Notes: generated from the sequence alone by a model not told the origin. DNA of 64,000 nucleotides from Phorcus lineatus (GCA_921293015.1 OV121091.1:7717755-7781754), one strand, 5' to 3'; positions 35,682-49,617 are shown, counted from the first letter of the stretch. Numbers and translations: made by a program.

Positions 35682-35816
35682 TGACATAGACATACGAGAT
35701 ATAAAAAGAACAATTCCACTACTAAACGTGAAAAGTCGCACGGGCCATATTTTGTTTTAAATGAGGGGTTTTTTTTGGCTTTGAAGATTATCTCCTTACA
35801 CTATAACATAAAGATT

Positions 35817-36150
35817 TCAATAGTGCTTTATCAATAGTGCTTTATCAATAGTGCTTTATCAATAGTGTTTTATCAATAGTGCTTTATCAATAGTGTTTTA
35901 TCAATAGTGTTTTATCAATAGTGCTTTATCAAGTGCTTTATCAATAGTGTTTTATCAATAGTGCTTTATCAATAGTGCTTTATCAATAGTGTTTTATCAA
36001 TAGTGTTTTATCAATAGTGCTTTATCAATAGTGTTTTACAATAGTGTTTTATCAATAGTGTTTTATCAATAGTGCTTTATCAATAGTGTTTTATCAATAG
36101 TGTTTTATCAATAGTGCTTTATCAATAGTGTTTTATCAATAGTGTTTTTA
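35817..36150. repeat. 14-bp minisatellite, ~23 copies
   Basis: The unit is TCAATAGTG(C/T)TTTA. A C/T variant alternates irregularly, and a few units have lost one or more bases. Confidence 0.95.
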
Positions 36151-36158
36151 AAAAAGGG

Positions 36159-36460
36159 CGACATGAGAAACTCGAATAACTACCGTAGTATTAGCCTTGT
36201 TAGTTGTTTTAGGAAGCTGTTTACGTCTATTACAAATAGACGACTATTATATTGGTCATCAGAGAATAATGTAATAACCGATGCTTTGGTTTCCAGCAAG
36301 TCTTAAGCACTGTAGATGCAATATTTTCTCTTTAATCAATAAAACATAGAGTAAGAAAATGGTGATGTTGCAGATTTATTGACTTTTAAAGAGCCTTTGA
36401 CTCTGTTGATTACATGAGCTATGGTATAAGCTATCCCAACTCGGTATAAGTAGCAAGTTG
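36159..36460 (+). pseudogene. LINE reverse-transcriptase remnant
   Basis: From about 36165 the frame reads NNYRSISLVSCFRKLFTSI, then RRLLYWSSENNVITDA. This is the conserved NYRPISL...KLFEKIL...N.L...Q start of non-LTR reverse transcriptases of the CR1/Jockey/RTE type. Stops appear after about 45 residues, and further recognisable bits follow in other frames (DAIFSLINK). The catalytic YADD part is missing. It may extend to about 37000 but cannot be followed. Confidence 0.6.
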
Positions 36461-38680
36461 TGGCAAGAGCAGAATTAAGTTTTGTAACCAGGAGAAGAAA
36501 ACACTGAAAGACAGGGTTAACGAAATAGTGGACCAAGTTATCCGTCTGAACTACAAGATAGATAATAACTTATAACTGTAGACAGTAAAATTGCTGAAAT
36601 AAAAAAGCTGAAAACTACCTATGCTCCAGCCAAATCGTCGCATTCTTAAGCAGACCCATGTATCCACATTGAAGACTTCCCAGCTCTAAATGAGTCTGAG
36701 CCACACATTGGTACATCTTGAAAGACAAACAGAACTCTCAGTCGCCTGCTGACAAGCGTGATGTTCCAGCTTCAAATATAAACACTGATGCTACTAAAAC
36801 TAACAGACTAATAGATTTACAAATACATAAATGCTATGGGACATCTATACGGAAAATTTTCATGATATAGTCTTCTGTAGGACGGAAAATAAGGTGGGAC
36901 AAACCCAGAAACCACAACCTAAGAAGCAAACCAATGAAATTAGCAACGACAAAAACAACACCTACCGAAACGCACAACAACATCAATGCACTGGCAAAAT
37001 CTTACCCAGCATTTAAATGAGTATCTAGGGTGAATTCAAAGCGAATCGTGTTATTAATGTAAATGCAGAGAAGACTTTTGATTGCACTCATAAACGACAT
37101 GTCCGCACTACTGATGTTAGCCTCCTACAACGACGACACAAGAACAGATTCAGTGCAGGTTAATCTTTCTGCTGATGACTACGACAACATTGTCAATGGC
37201 AACGGTTTCTGGTAACGTGACATTCACTGAAGAGAATATATCCCTCGACATAATCAACTGAAAAGCAGTGACCAATATAACAGTAATGAATACCGAAATG
37301 AGAAGCAATACTAACTGTCTATGTATAACGGTAAAAACATTAAATCGCCAATGTGTACTTGAATAATACTCATGACTCTTTGTTTACTTACGTGGAATAT
37401 ACTATGCTCGTCTAGCACCAAGTCTAATGCAACAACTAATACAATACCTGGGTTGTAGACATATTGTGCATTCAGGAACACTGGTTGAATCCTACAATTA
37501 TCGTTATACTATACTATTATGATATCGTTGACGTATTTATTCAAAGGAAAAAGCAATTGTCAAAATTAAATTTTGTTGTTTCGTTTAGCAAGAAACTATT
37601 AGATTACTGAATAAAATCTTAACAACAATAAATGTATATTTTCTTTTAAAAATGATAATGAATGCCACCTACAAATGAAAACACCAATGTTGTTTTTATA
37701 TCTCTCAAAAACAAAAATGCTTGTAGTGTCAATGATATGATCTACTTACATATGTACAAGCACACTCAACCGTCTATGTCAACAAAATGACAAAAATTTT
37801 AATGGCCGATTACGATAAAAAAACCGTCACGTTCATGTTCAATAACCATTTCGTGGCACTATACGGAATATCCTGATACACAAATGCTGCAATGTGAACT
37901 TTCTTGAAAGCTAAGACATCGAAGTGAGATGAACAAATTAAAAACTGTTTGATGCCGGGTGACACTTGCATGATAAACCATAGGATTCGCGTTAGAAACA
38001 TGTGTTGATTGCGCTGTTCAAACTGCCATGCATACCCCCTTGTAAAAGAAACGAATAACAAGAACTTGAAACTATGATCGTTTGTTAAACAACTTTTTTC
38101 CTAAGTTGACCAAAATTCTGAAACTTAAATGTTGAGTTGGCAAGGTAAAATAATGAGGAGTCGGAGTCCTAATTTCACTTTATTACTTATATTTTGTTGT
38201 TTAAAGTGAAATTCCTCGGTACGTTGTCAATACAAACAGACTATAGCGGAAATTAGGATTAGGAAATCACATGAGTGGTGTCCCTGGTAAACCCGTGTTT
38301 TTCAAAAGATATGGTGATAACTTCCATATATGAAGCTTGAGTATCGTTATGTTCTTGTGAAACCTTAGAGAGGTCGGCTGACTGAGAAGGTTGGGCCAAG
38401 ATGGCAACTGCAAGGGAAAAACGTGGGTACTTTTGGATTGTGAGAGCGTTTGCTTCCTTTTGCTACAAAAAGATTATCGAAACTGATGAATATAGAATAA
38501 TATACATAGTTTCATTCTGTAAAGTATTGTTTTGGGAATGCTTCGCAAATGCAGAGTAATTCTTTAACTGAATTAACTTTGATACCTACATTTAGTTTTA
38601 GAATACATGTTTATTCTTTTATATAAACCTGGAAAGCAATCTTTTCTGAGGCTAGTGACAAATTATTGCATCAATCCAAA
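36461..38680. other. No gene recognised; possible decayed LINE flank
   Basis: Short frames (for example 36831-37016 and 37810-38061 minus) have no recognisable motifs. The part to about 37300 has a polar, Asn/Lys-rich coding flavour that could be decayed LINE sequence, but no domain can be named. Confidence 0.25.
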
Positions 38681-38689
38681 GAGAAGTTT

Positions 38690-41200
38690 CCGAGATGTCA
38701 CATCCCAAAGTGGGTGAAGAAACTCGGTTTACAGATTCTTTGAAAAGGATCCTTCTTTAATTACTATTGCAACCAAATCTGGATTTTTTGCTATATGACA
38801 GGTTGGATTTTTTTTGGATAAAAAATACACAAAACAACACTAAAAACATGTTTTTGTACATTTCACCAATCTAACAGGGCTCCAAACCCTGCCGGTTACC
38901 ATTTCCAAAAGGGTAGGTAACTATTAGGACCACTTATCAATCTAGCATAGCCAGACAGAATAAGGGGATCTGGGTGGCCATACCCCATAGAGGATCCTCT
39001 TCAAAGAATCTGAAACCTCTAAGGTTTGTTCAAATCTTTTTCAGTAGGGATCATCTTTGGAATACTATTGCATAAGCAAGACTCCAAAAGAAGAGTCCTT
39101 GGGAGTGGAATTATGTCTGAAATTAAGAAAGTTAACTAAATTCTAAGAGTAAGTACTCACCACATCTGATATCCCTGGGGTATGTCATCCAAGGGATGAA
39201 AAAACCTTGTACTTTCAAGCCAAAAGTCCCCCCCCCCCCCCACACCCCTTTTTTGCAAAAGGAGCTACAGGGAGAAATCTGATGCAAATAGCCACATAAG
39301 GAGAGGTAATTCCACTGGGTGACTTCCACTAGGGTCCAGACATGACAGTGGATTAGGGGGGTTAATATGTCCTGAAAAATTCATTGACAACAGAGTTAAT
39401 TAATTGACACCTCCAAAGCTCAATCAGCTAGAGGGTACACTGGAGCGAACCCACTGTAAACCGAGCGCTGGCTAGAGTGCATGTCCATTTGATAACACCT
39501 GATGAATGTGCTAGGCCCAGCTGCTGTGCATTCTCTTCAATGAGCCACAGCATAAGGCTTAGAGGTTGCTACCGCCCTAACCGATTGAGCTTTCAAACCC
39601 TCTGGGGGTTGCTCTCCCTTGTGGACTTACCCCTTATTGCGGATACAATCCATCGAGAAACTGTCTATTTTGAAGCATGTAGGCCGGGCTTGGCCCCGCC
39701 ATTACAGCAAAACAACTGTTTATACTAACGGATATCTTTAGTACGTTTTAGGTAGATTTAAATGGTCTGACGCACATCAAGAATACTGCGTTGAGTCATT
39801 GTTGGGAATTCAATTGGGGGCTTCACATGAAAGGAATGATCGACCTTAGGACGGTAGAGTTCGGCAGTCCGATGCTGATCTGTCCCTGTGTGCATCCTAC
39901 ACACCTGCCAGACGTACCTGCCACTAAGAAGGCCGTCTTCCATGTCAGAAGCTGAAGGAAAGGTTCTTAAGGTTCCCGAAAGTCAGGACTGATAACCAGT
40001 CTAGTACCTAGGAAATTTCCAACGAAGGGCTGACCCAGGCGGACAGATCATGTCAACAGCTGCCAAGAAACACTGGACCAGGGGAAGGCTGCCGAGAAGG
40101 GCCCTTTCTAAGTGAGAAGGTCCGTCCCTCCAGACAATAGTACTGGAGGCTGAACAAGAAATCTGAGCAGTGACGAAAACCAGCTCTGTGCCGTCCACAG
40201 TGGGGCCAATAGCAACAAGAAATTGGGCTGTTGGCTGCCTGCCTGGGGATCAGGGGCATGGGTGGGAATGCCCATAGTGCCCAGTCCTTCAAAACTATCA
40301 CAAAGTCTTCGTCTGCCAGAGCTACTGAATCTGGAATATTGGAGCAGTACACTGGTGTCTGTTTCTTCACTGAGGACGCAAACAGATCCACCTGGAATGA
40401 CCCATACAACTGGGAGATCGTGCGGCATAACCCCCAGTGGAGCATCCACTTGTGCTAAGCCAGCATGCAGCGATATTGTCGATATTGTCCATGCCGTGGA
40501 GATACACTGTTATTACTTGCCTGTGTAAGATACTGCAGTGTAATATTTATACAGCAATATTAATCTAGTGTAATACCGCTGTCCGTATGACGTCACTATA
40601 TTGTGTGGTTGTGATGTCACTGAGTAAGCACCGTCTCAACTCATTAATGATTTGGTATCAAACTCACTTTCACTCATTTTATACTTAATCATTAACTCGT
40701 TTAATGAAAATAGTATTAAATGGAAGGCCGCTTTGTATCCTTCGTATGCCATACCGGTTGTACGAGTGCAGGAACTGCCACACCTCTCCCAAAAGAGTCT
40801 ATGACATTGTTCCGCCCTACTTTGGAATGTAGGACATGGCTGTCTGGTTGTCCATCTCTAGACGAACCACCTGACCTGCGGAAGGAAACCCTTTACCTGC
40901 TTTGCATTAGTTGCTTAGAGGGGAGCGGTACATGTTCAAATGTCACCTCCTGAAGGCTGCTTCAAGGGATTGACGACAACGGGTCTTGCTGTAGAACTTG
41001 GTGCAGGTAGAGCATGCTGACTTATCGTGTGGTAAATGCCAGGGTTTAGGGCCCTGTTACTTAGGGTGGTGAAATATTTACAATAACAAGTTTTTAGTGT
41101 TCTTTTTGTATATTTTGTATTTAAAACAATAGTAACAACCTGTCATATAGCAAATACTAAAGATTTTGATACAATAGTCCCCAAAGTGGTATCACTTCGG
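38690..41200 (-). mobile_element. DIRS-like retroelement fossil 1 (deleted copy with inverted ends)
   Basis: A minus-strand stretch near 40.05-40.45 kb resembles the conserved linker of DIRS-type elements between RNase H and the tyrosine recombinase (VDLFASSVKKQTPVYCS, then AFPPMPLIPR). TTTGCTATATGACAGGTTGG near 38796 returns inverted near 41130, fitting inverted terminal repeats. The element is broken in several places and much shorter than a full DIRS element. It is old. Family is inferred from motif and end structure. Confidence 0.5.
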
Positions 41201-41213
41201 AAAAAGAATGCAA

Positions 41214-41560
41214 TAATGACTTATGTTAAAAAGTTTGCAGTCATCAAGCATTTGGAAAGGAATGTCTGCAAAGGAAATCTATGAAGACATGGTCGATACT
41301 TTTAGTGCTGTCTCCGTGACCAAATGTGGCTATGAAATTCTTCCATATTCACCCTACTTCCCTGATTTGAGACCCTCAGGCTTTTTCCTCTTTCAAATTC
41401 TGAAGAACAATTTACATGGATGTGATTTTGCTCACAACAGCCTGATTGCTGCCCTGGAGAGATTTCTTGAGACTAAAGATGCGGACTTCTAAAAGAATGG
41501 CATAACGAGGATGGAACATGGCTGGTCGTAATGTATTTATTTAGTTCATGATCATCCATC
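41214..41560 (+). pseudogene. Internally deleted mariner transposase remnant in the left arm
   Basis: The plus strand reads MSAKEIYEDMVDTFS, as in mariner N-termini, and joins directly to TKCGYEILPYSPYFPDL (third catalytic Asp region) and a C-terminal ALERFLETKDADF. The middle, with the first two Asp residues, is gone. Mariner enzymes are DD34D cut-and-paste transposases. Confidence 0.65.
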
Positions 41561-41999
41561 AATTATTGAACTTACATTTTCAATGTATTTTCAAATTTCA
41601 GACCTCTGCCCGATATGGGTAAAATATTTCATCTCTAGAACAGTGATTTTCCCTTTTTGAGCCCAGGGCTGGATGGAGGAGAGTACTAACTAGTACCGAA
41701 ATGTATTAATTTAAGTTCATTGGATTTGATAAGTGACTACATTATGGTAATGAAGATGTGATTTTGATTGAAAATAAATTGACTAATTAGTAACAATTAC
41801 TTGTATTGTTAGTAATTATTAGTAAACTTACCTCTTGGATGAGCTGTGCCCCTTCCCTCTGTTCCCTGAACCTACCTACAGAAGCCTGAAAAGTTATAAA
41901 AAATAAACTAAGTTCTAATTACCATTAGTGCTCTGCAGCTCCCTCCTCAGCCTGGAGTAATCTCCCCTTGGCCCGGTAGGTGGCAGCTTCACATTCTCT

Positions 42000-42620
42000 T
42001 ACCAATCACGAAACATCACCTGGAATCATGCGGGGAGGCATTAGTAAAACCTTACTCAGGCGGGTGTAAATTTGCTCATCCGAAAGGTAAGTTTACAAAT
42101 AATTACTAACAATACAAGTAATTGTTCCTAATAATTAGCATAAAAATTCCCTCTAGGATGAGGTGTGTCCCAGATAAAGGAGAAAGGGGATCCAGTTCGA
42201 TGTTGACGGAATGTTAGACTTATCATAATTGCAGGATTGAATATTGGACTATTATGTTATACTAACACTGCCTACTATTCAATACATATGTTATACATAT
42301 AATTCTTTAATCATTGCATGCATCAATTCCCAGCCACCGGTCAAGGAGGATCAGTAGGAAAATACCACCATTTAGTATTTTATTAGAATAATAGTAGCAT
42401 ATGAGGTTCTGTAATTACAATTCTCGGTCAAACCATTAATTTCCATTAAAACAGCTAAACCATGGTTTTCTACCGGCCAATTGTCTCCTGAAGCTCCATC
42501 AAACATATTCGGTCATTATGACGTCACTTCCGGTACTGTGACGTCACTTCCGGTATGTCTGGCTGCTTCTGGAGGACCACAAACATCATATCCAGAGGAG
42601 AATTAGGGAGATGCATTATC
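42000..42620. other. Inner part of the left arm and non-coding flank of fossil 2
   Basis: GTAAGTTTACAAATAATTAC at about 42091 repeats the motif seen in both terminal arms. No separate gene is present. Confidence 0.4.
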
Positions 42621-43119
42621 TAGTGGTTATACCAAACCAGAACAAATGATTCAACAATCAATAACTCATTAATTGGCCCTCGACCTACATAGTTAACAGT
42701 GGGGCACCTCACCTTACGATTAATAGTGTCTCTTGGCATCCAGGTCAATCGTCGTCTATCCTTTGACGACAGGCAGCAACAAGATGAACTGACTTCCATG
42801 CTGCTAAGGAGGTAGCCAGTGCCTGAATTTCTGATCCACAGTATCCTGGTCAACTGACTGGTAAGCAAAAGCTATGGTTTTCCTTACCACAAAGCTATAG
42901 TATTCTTGGAAATCTCTGTGTCCACTGCAGTCTTGCAGGATAAAAAGAGTCTCCCTCTGGGCACTGTTCTGACAGGACATAGCAATCTGGACTTCTCTGA
43001 TCGAGATGTAGGACTTGGAAGTGCAGGAATCTTATAAACGCTGGTCCGAAGTGGACCTAAAAGATGTTGACTGATTCTTGGCCACAAATTCAGGTAATGC
43101 TGAACAAGATACTTCTTTG

Positions 43120-43321
43120 TATCTTCTTTCTCCAACTCTTGACAATTTCAAATCTCACTTAAAAACATACCTCTTCAAAAAATACTACCAATGCTAGATT
43201 CTCATTTCCCACTTTTGTAAATAATGTTCATACTTTCATATTGCGCTTAGAGCAGACACTTAGTGCCTGGAGCATTTAGCGCTATATAAATCCACTCATT
43301 ATTATTATTATTATTATTATA
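43120..43321 (+). repeat. LINE 3' tail with (ATT)n
   Basis: The plus strand reads LDNFKSHLKTYLFKKYY, the usual C-terminus of L2/CR1/RTE-type reverse-transcriptase proteins. GCGCTATATAAATCCACTCA and eight ATT repeats follow. A 5'-truncated LINE copy inserted in the DIRS-like fossil is the likely origin. Confidence 0.65.
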
Positions 43322-44262
43322 TCCTTCCAAAAATCTTAAAGACGAATTATCAATCACATGTAACTCACATGTAGGATCGCAGTCTTATAGGATAAAAACT
43401 TAAGATTCGTAGATTGCATAGGCTCATATGGTGCTTTTAGAAAGGATTGAAGAGTAATGCATAAATCCCATTTAAGAAATACCGACGGTACATATAAGTC
43501 CTTAATCTGGAACGATCTGAGAAGCTTATGCAGTGAGACATCAGATCCTAACGATAATCCTCGAATGTCACAGACTGAGGCAATGGCTGATAGGTAGCCT
43601 TCAATGGTTCCATTTTAAGTTTTCTCTCTGCAAGTAGATATAACAGAAAATCTGCCACCATCGGAATGGTTATATCCTAAACTATCAGCTGTCGCTGCTT
43701 TCTCCATCCAACAAAGACATTCACCTTAGCATCGTAAAGCACACATGAAGATTCAAGGCAGACAAATTCTTGTGAGTTGCCCCGGACTGCAGTAGAGTAA
43801 GGAGGTTGTGCCACAGGGGTAGCCGAAGGTGGACATCTGTCAATAGTTCCAATAGACTTGGAAACCAAGTCCTTGTGGGCCAGGTGGGCGCCACTAGATA
43901 AACAAGACATTTGCACAGCAATCTTTGCAAATACATCTGGAATGATTTTCATTGGAGGAAAAGCATATGCTGTCATCCCTTCCTACGAAAATGACAGGGC
44001 TTCCACTGCCCAGGCTAATGGATCCGGAATTAGATTGACAAACGTTGTAACGCGGAAATTCCTGCTTGTTGCAAAAAGGTCTATCAATGGATGTTCCCAA
44101 GTTCTGGCAATCAGTTGAAACGCCTCCCTGTCAAGGGTCCATTCTGTGGGAATTACTTGGTTCCTGTGTGATGGAGAGTCCGTCAAGTCACTCAATTTGT
44201 CTGGAATATATCTTGCTCTTACTATGACCTTTGCTTGATCCACGTTCCAAAAAAGAAGACAG

Positions 44263-44346
44263 GTGAGATCCATTAGATCTTATGTGAGATCCATTAGATC
44301 TTAGGTGAGATCCATTAGATCTTAGGTGAGATCCATTAGATCTTAG
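44263..44346. repeat. 21-bp tandem repeat, four copies
   Basis: Units of GTGAGATCCATTAGATCTTA plus one base. They lie inside the DIRS-like fossil. Confidence 0.9.
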
Positions 44347-45160
44347 GAACGAGTTCCACCTTGCTTGTTGATATACGAAACCACTGGCAAATTGTCTGTG
44401 GCTATCATAACACTTGTCTTGTAAAGTCGACGCTACCACTGATGTAAGGCCTTTACTACCACTAACATCTCTAGTGCATTCATATGAACGGAGATTAGAG
44501 ATAGTATCCAATCCTTGATAACTAACCATCGATCCAGGATGGGTAGAATAAGACCTCGGTCCACATCCAATACCCCACCCAGGAACTTGATCCTTTTTGT
44601 GGGAGTCTGTTCCTATTTCTCCGGGTGAACTAGGTGGGTAAAAACGTGTATCACAACCTTGGTCTGTTACAGAAGAATTTCTGCCCGAACATGTCTACCT
44701 AAGAGGCATCAAGATACCCATGAATTGCTATGCCTCCGATGTGCAGAAAGTGTAGAACTGGTTTCAACACCAGCGTGAATAGCCATGGTGCTACTAAGAC
44801 CCTGAATGGAAGTACTCGGAATTGGAACCGCCTGCCATTTACCTCGAAACAAAGATACTTCTGGGAATGAGAAGGGATCAGATTACGCAGATAAGTGTCC
44901 TTCAGGTCCATGCTGACAAACTTGGATCGAGGATGAATGAGCTTCCTGACGTTGGATACAGATTCCACGGTGAACTTGGGTGGTCTCGTTCAATATCTTT
45001 AGGTCGATAATCATTCTCATTTCTCTTGTGTCGCGATTTGGTACCAGAAAAACTGGGGAGTAGAACCCCTGAGAGGTGTCCAGGGGGGACAACCCTACAA
45101 CTGCCTCCTTCAGCAAAAGTTGTTCTATCACAAGTATCACTGCATCCAGACCACAGCTGT

Positions 45161-46859
45161 TTAAGCCTTGCCTTGGCCAGGCTCTTTAGTGTGCTAGCTG
45201 CTTAGAGCGACTCAAGTGATGAGTCATGGCTCGCGCATGCGTACTCAATGTTACTAAGGCTGGCATCATTATTTAAAGATGGCGTCTACCCTTAGCAACC
45301 GTTGTCATCTCGAGTTTAATTGTCCCTATTTCTCCATACTAACGATGTGTTGTTTAAAATAATTGGCGTTATCTTAACAGTTAACCTTGTGGCAAACTCT
45401 AGGCGAAGATTAATGAGGGTCTGTAGAGATCTCAACTTGGGAGGTTACAATAAACAAAGTCAAGCTGGAATCTTGTAATCTCAAAAGTGTTTATAGTTAA
45501 TGACTCACAGTTATCTTAACTGAGTTTTCCGGAGGAAACTGTTTATATTATCATGAAGCTATAATGTTCCTCTGTCAGATTAAATTAACAGAACATATTC
45601 AAGCAAGGTTTATTTTACAAGAATCCGTATCTAACATAGGATAGTGTAGCAGATGTTTAAAGGTCTCTCAGTGCTTGGAGATGGCTGTAGTTATGCTCCA
45701 GTAAGGAATTAAGGTGTATTCTGAATGGATTAAGTGTATTTGCTACTGTTTTCTCATTTGGATTCATAATGGATTCTGTAAATGAAAATCACTTTGAGAG
45801 ATTGGAATTAATGTGTCGAATATTTGATTGGAGACTGACACCATTCGGTAAAAAGAGTAACTATGCATTTGGACCATGTGTAAAATACAGTGATAGGCTA
45901 TACCATGTTTACGGAATAGATGTGCTCTCTGACAATACATTTCAGGTGTACATTAGGTAGTGTTAGTCCGAAAATGCATTTTTTAGAGGATCACTTGTAT
46001 GCCTGGATCAACACCTGGGGTTTTGGAATGGGCTTGCAATGTGAGCAGGGAGGGAAGCAAGTCCATGCTACCATAACCTACTGAAACGTCGAGTATTGGG
46101 TGTGAAATCGGACAAAATGAAATATCAGATAATTTTGAGGGAACATTACATGCAGGTATCACTTTGTGTTCAGTCTGTTCTTCCGGCCCAAGAAAACGTG
46201 TGAACAAATCATAAGAAATTGAAAGATAAAATGAAAAATACTGATAAATACTGTGTAATATGTAATAAGAGTCATTGGAGATATTTAAGGGACACTGGAT
46301 TCCATTTTAAATTGTGATATTGACTCGTTTTTCTTCTGTGTGTGAAGAACTATCAATTGGATATACAGTGGATGGATTTAGCAGTTTCTTGACAGTGAGT
46401 ACATATTCCATGTAATAGAAGAGTCAAACACCTTGCTTGATTATGATGAAATTGTTGTGTTGGTAGCAGTACATATTAGGCTCAATGTTTACGTAACTTA
46501 CATTGCCAAAAATACTCTATAAAGACCATTTAAAGCAGTTCGAAAATGGGCAAATAAATCCAATTTAAAACTTTTTAAATGTATGGAATGCCAACTTTAA
46601 AACTGAAATAACACCCCTCATATTAATTTGTTTTCAAATCTAAGTACAGAGAAGTGATCTATATGCACTCCTTGATAAAATGCTATTGTGGCTTAAAGTC
46701 TCATCAAAGCACACGCAACACACACGCTCAGTTTTGATAACATGTGCGACCTAAATATGGGCTTAGGAATGTACAGTCAAACCGCCCCACCTTATCTCAT
46801 ACTGCCTTCTTCGCTCAGTCAGCTACGGTCTCTGTACTACCTAAAGAGCCTGGTGCTAA
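45161..46859. mobile_element. 1.7-kb insertion in the DIRS-like fossil, 8-bp target duplication
   Basis: ACAGCTGT flanks it at 45153-45160 and 46860-46867. Both ends contain CCAGGCTCTTTAG in inverted orientation (about 16 bases offset on the left), so it is a TIR element. An 8-bp duplication suggests hAT. The left part is promoter-like (GCGCATGCGTACTC near 45235 resembles an NRF1 site). A possible 5' exon follows at 45769. No transposase domain is recognised. Confidence 0.6.
45769..45960 (+). CDS. Exon-like ORF of unknown function inside the 1.7-kb insertion
   Basis: An ATG (ATAATGG) opens 63 codons: MDSVNENHFERLELMCRIFD, then WRLTPFGKKSNYAFGPCVKY, ending near DNTFQVYIR and TAG. TTTCAG|GTGTAC at about 45948 looks like a splice donor, so the coding part may end at the Gln. 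Amino-acid usage is natural, with conserved-looking Trp, Cys, Tyr and Gly. I do not recognise the family. It could be the first exon of the transposase of the autonomous relative, or a captured host exon. Confidence 0.35.
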   Translation: MDSVNENHFERLELMCRIFDWRLTPFGKKSNYAFGPCVKYSDRLYHVYGIDVLSDNTFQVYIR

Positions 46860-49199
46860 ACAGCTGTGAGACGCGGGCCTTGTAGAAAGTACCTCCTTCC
46901 CATAGTAGATACTGCTAAGGGTGGACGAGCTTGGAATTGTAGCTGATAGCCGTCCAAAATCACTGAGTTTATCCAAGGATCTGGAGTGACCTGTTTCCAA
47001 TCCTGAGCAAAGCGTTTCAGCTGTCTCCCCATTGGGGAGGGAACGACCATAAGTTGAAAAATCCATGGGTATGCACAAGTCGAAAGGGTCCGATAGTGTC
47101 GAAACGGCAGGGTAGAAGTCAACGACATCTGGGGAAGGTAGAAGACTCCCTTGAACCTCTACCTCGAAAATTAGAAGATGGAGGGTTGTTCCTGGGCTGT
47201 TGGTTTTGCGTTACAACCCCTTGACGATTCTTGTGTTGAGAATACGCTCTCTCTAAAGCTAAGTGATGGAGGGGGCAGGTCGGGTTTGAGGGTCGGGATT
47301 TTCTCCTCTGCTCCCGGTCTGGGCTATGACAGCTTCCATAAGCCGAGAGTTGAGATTACGAGTGGTCTGAGCCTGCTGTGAATTGATAGCCTGACTACAC
47401 TGGCCGAAACATAGACTCAAAATGCAAAGGCTGTTGAAAGAGATCCTCTTTTGAATCCTGTGGAACACTCTAAGGCAGCCAAGCGACCTATGGTACCAAA
47501 TTGAGCGTCAACGGCAAGATAGATTACGTCCAAGAAGGAGTTCGCTAAGGCCACTTCCTCGGCACTCATCATGACTAAGGACTGAGGTTTAACTCCTTTG
47601 TAATCCTGGAAGTGGGAGGTATAATCTGACTAATTCCTGCCGCAAAACAGGTGATATATTACAAGATATCCACTGAATTTCTGGCTGACAAGTCAATGTT
47701 CATTCGTGTTAAGGTCAACTTCCCCATTAATTTCCTGTGAAGGCCCCCAGATTCTAAACAGCCAAATTCCCTGTCCAGATTGGGGGCAGATGCCGGGAAC
47801 ATCCGATCATGGATGACATAAGCCTGCTTTGATGGAATCCTGGGTAACGCCGAAATATCCTTCGCTTTTGACAAGTTCTTATTCACCAAATCCAATCCCA
47901 TTTTAACCACTGAAGAATGAGGCAATGAGTGTTTGGGAGGTCGAGATGGTGGACTGGCTACTGTTAACAGGCTGCATGCCCAGCACATGCGTCCCAGCCT
48001 TTACCGACCCAGTGGAGGGAGGAAAAAGCTTAACGCGTCACTATCGTGCGTCCAAGTCACACCAGCTCCCCAGGGGGCGTGTGGTTGAGCACAGGCACTG
48101 TCACCCAATAGGTCACCACGACCTGTCAAGGCCGGCAGGCCCCCAGAGGGTAAACACTGCCGCCTTGGTTTGAGATCATTCCCCATAACTTCGGGGTCAT
48201 TGGGGTTGGCAGCTTGCATACCAGCTGTAGTCTTAGTTAAGCCTCATTACGAGCCTGTAACTCCTTAAATGATTGAGAAAAGGAAGCAACTATTTTTTGT
48301 TTGAAGGAAGATAGTATCACGCTCAGATCAAGAGAGTTAGCTGTATTTACAGTACCAGACAAAGGTATTTGCGAAGTCAAGGCCGAATCTTTCGACACAA
48401 AAGTAGCTGACTTAGTCTTAGAAGGAGTTGATCGGGGTTTCTTAGACCTATCTTCAAACATCTTAATCCACTCCTCATGTGGCATATCCTTACACATGAG
48501 ACATTGAGACATGAGTTATTGAGCAAATAGAGTTTTTATTACATGAGAAACAAAAAGAATAAGGGTCTTTGTCCGACATGAAACGTTGACAAGTTACACA
48601 TTTACGTTGAGACGAAAAAAAACGCCGATGTCACACACAAACAAATTCACAAGTCACAAAACACACAAATTAACACAATGTTATTGTCCTAAAACCAAAT
48701 GTCAATATCATATAATCCAAATAGCACATGTAGAAGTAGATGAATATCTGCTACAGAACACTTGGGCTACAGAAGAGAATGTGAAGCTGCCACCTACCGG
48801 GCCAAGGGGAGATAACTCCAGGCTGAGGAGGGAGCTGCAGAGCACTAATGGTAATTAGAACTTAGTTTATTTTTTATAACTTTTCAGGCTTCTGTAGGTA
48901 GGTTCAGGGAACAGAGGGAAGGGGCACAGCTCATCCCAGAGGTAAGTTTACTAATAATTACTAACAATACAAGTAATTGTTCCTAATTAGTCAATTTATT
49001 TTCAATCAAAATCACATCTTCATTACCATAATGTAGTCACTTATCAAATCCAATGAACTTAAATTAATACATTTCGGTACTAGTTAGTACTCTCCTCCAT
49101 CCAGCCCTGGGCTCAAAAAGGGAAAATCACTGTTCAAGAGATGAAATATTTTACCCATATCGGGCAGAGGTCTGAAATTTAAAATACATTGAAAATGTA

Positions 49200-49617
49200 A
49201 GTTCAATAATTGATGGATGATCATGAACTAAATAAATACATTTGGACCAACCATGTTTCTTCTTTTAGAAGTCCGTATCTTTAGTCTCAAGATATCTCTC
49301 CAGGGCAGCAATCAGGCTGTTGTTATGAGCAAAATCACATCCATGTAAATTGTTCTTCAGAATTTGAAAGAGGAAAAGCCTGAGAGTTTCAAATCAGGGA
49401 AGTAGGGTGAATATGGAAGAATTTCATAGCCACATTTGGTCATGGCAGTGACAGCAATATGTGCTGTGTGGACAGGAGCATTGTCCTTAAGGAGCAGCAG
49501 TTGTGGAGTATGCAAGGGAAACATCACTAAAAGTATCGACCATGTCTTCATAGATTTCCTTTGCAGACATTCCTTTCCAAATGCTTGATGACTGCAAACT
49601 TTTTAACATAAGTCATA
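49200..49617 (-). pseudogene. Mariner transposase remnant in the right arm
   Basis: It is the inverted counterpart of 41214-41560. It keeps about 100 bp more of the middle, including LLLKDNAPVHTAHIAVTAM (second catalytic Asp) before TKCGYEILPYSPYFPDL. N-terminal AKEIYEDMVDTFS lies in another frame. Both arms thus hold deletion derivatives of one mariner insertion. Confidence 0.65.

Noticed and set aside
40053-40528. Plus-strand frames of 75-101 codons
   Set aside because: The minus strand carries the DIRS-like motifs here, so the plus-strand frames are shadows.
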